The notes under the pieces are model-generated. The model worked only from the letters and a program-made list of their open reading frames with translations. It did no database searches and was not told the origin of the DNA. This document shows positions 36,367-36,401 of a stretch of 36,401 nucleotides of DNA, in pieces. The position numbers were made by a program, and so were the translations under genes. Positions within the stretch are counted from its first letter, which is position 1. Each line of letters opens with the position of its first letter. The stretch is from an uncultured Sphingomonadales bacterium (GTDB taxonomy: Bacteria; Pseudomonadota; Alphaproteobacteria; Sphingomonadales; Sphingomonadaceae), in NCBI GenBank assembly GCA_903848655.1, contig CAINGT010000051.1:1-36401 (forward strand). The letters run 5' to 3'.

Positions 36367-36401
36367 AATCTAGCTCCTCCCCCTTTGGGGGAGGTGGCAG
36401 C
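36367..36401. repeat. Palindromic intergenic repeat, right copy
   Basis: Positions 36375-36401 are the exact reverse complement of 9-35. The hairpin (CCTCCCCC, TTT loop, GGGGGAGG) spans 36375-36393. The window ends on the last base of the shared 27-base unit. Confidence 0.8.

Overview
The window looks like a stretch of chromosome from an alphaproteobacterium, most likely a sphingomonad (Sphingomonas/Novosphingobium-like). The grounds are the high G+C content, the heavy use of GTG/TTG starts, a DivL-type cell-cycle kinase with Tyr in place of the phosphoacceptor His, AddAB instead of RecBCD, an NDUFS4-type complex I subunit, and an amgK-murU peptidoglycan-recycling pair. The genus is inferred from gene content and not proven. 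Almost everything is chromosomal housekeeping. I see no phage, transposase, CRISPR array, tRNA or rRNA.

Layout. 1-2354 (+): pth, ychF and a MaoC-like hydratase. 2377-4197 (-): mutL, with an intact endonuclease motif. 4198-4609: mutL/mreB spacer holding an inverted pair of G-rich repeats. 4610-10380 (+): the complete elongasome operon mreB-mreC-mreD-mrdA-rodA. 10393-13900 (-): a compact three-gene O-acyltransferase module, two SGNH hydrolases followed by a membrane MBOAT enzyme. 14068-15078 (-): an MlaA-like protein with no visible lipobox. 15187-17513 (-): SRP RNA, dnaX and ybaB in their classic order. 17625-18085 (-): a low-G+C pair of small unknown genes, one a two-helix membrane protein. 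18188-20996 (-): an NDUFS4-like protein and the helicase hrpB. 21024-21983 (-): a secreted polysaccharide deacetylase. 22252-23268 (+): an aldo/keto reductase. 23418-24818 (+): ahcY, preceded by a perfect 20-bp palindrome. 24909-35907 (+): an 11-kb run of overlapping genes divL-tsaE-amgK-murU-addB-addA. 35985-36305 (+): trxA.

How the genes work together. Three themes recur. The cell envelope is served by mreBCD/mrdA/rodA, the MBOAT-SGNH module, mlaA, the deacetylase and amgK-murU. DNA replication and repair are served by mutL, dnaX, hrpB-neighbouring ybaB and addAB. Translation and protein targeting are served by pth, SRP RNA and tsaE. The tight overlaps from divL to addA imply translational coupling of a cell-cycle regulator with tRNA modification, wall recycling and double-strand-break repair.

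No clearly new defence or metabolic system is visible. The parts most worth a second look are the MBOAT/SGNH trio beside the elongasome, the AT-richer small-gene pair, the palindrome before ahcY, the paired G-quadruplex-type repeat, and the identical 27-bp repeat found inverted at both window ends.
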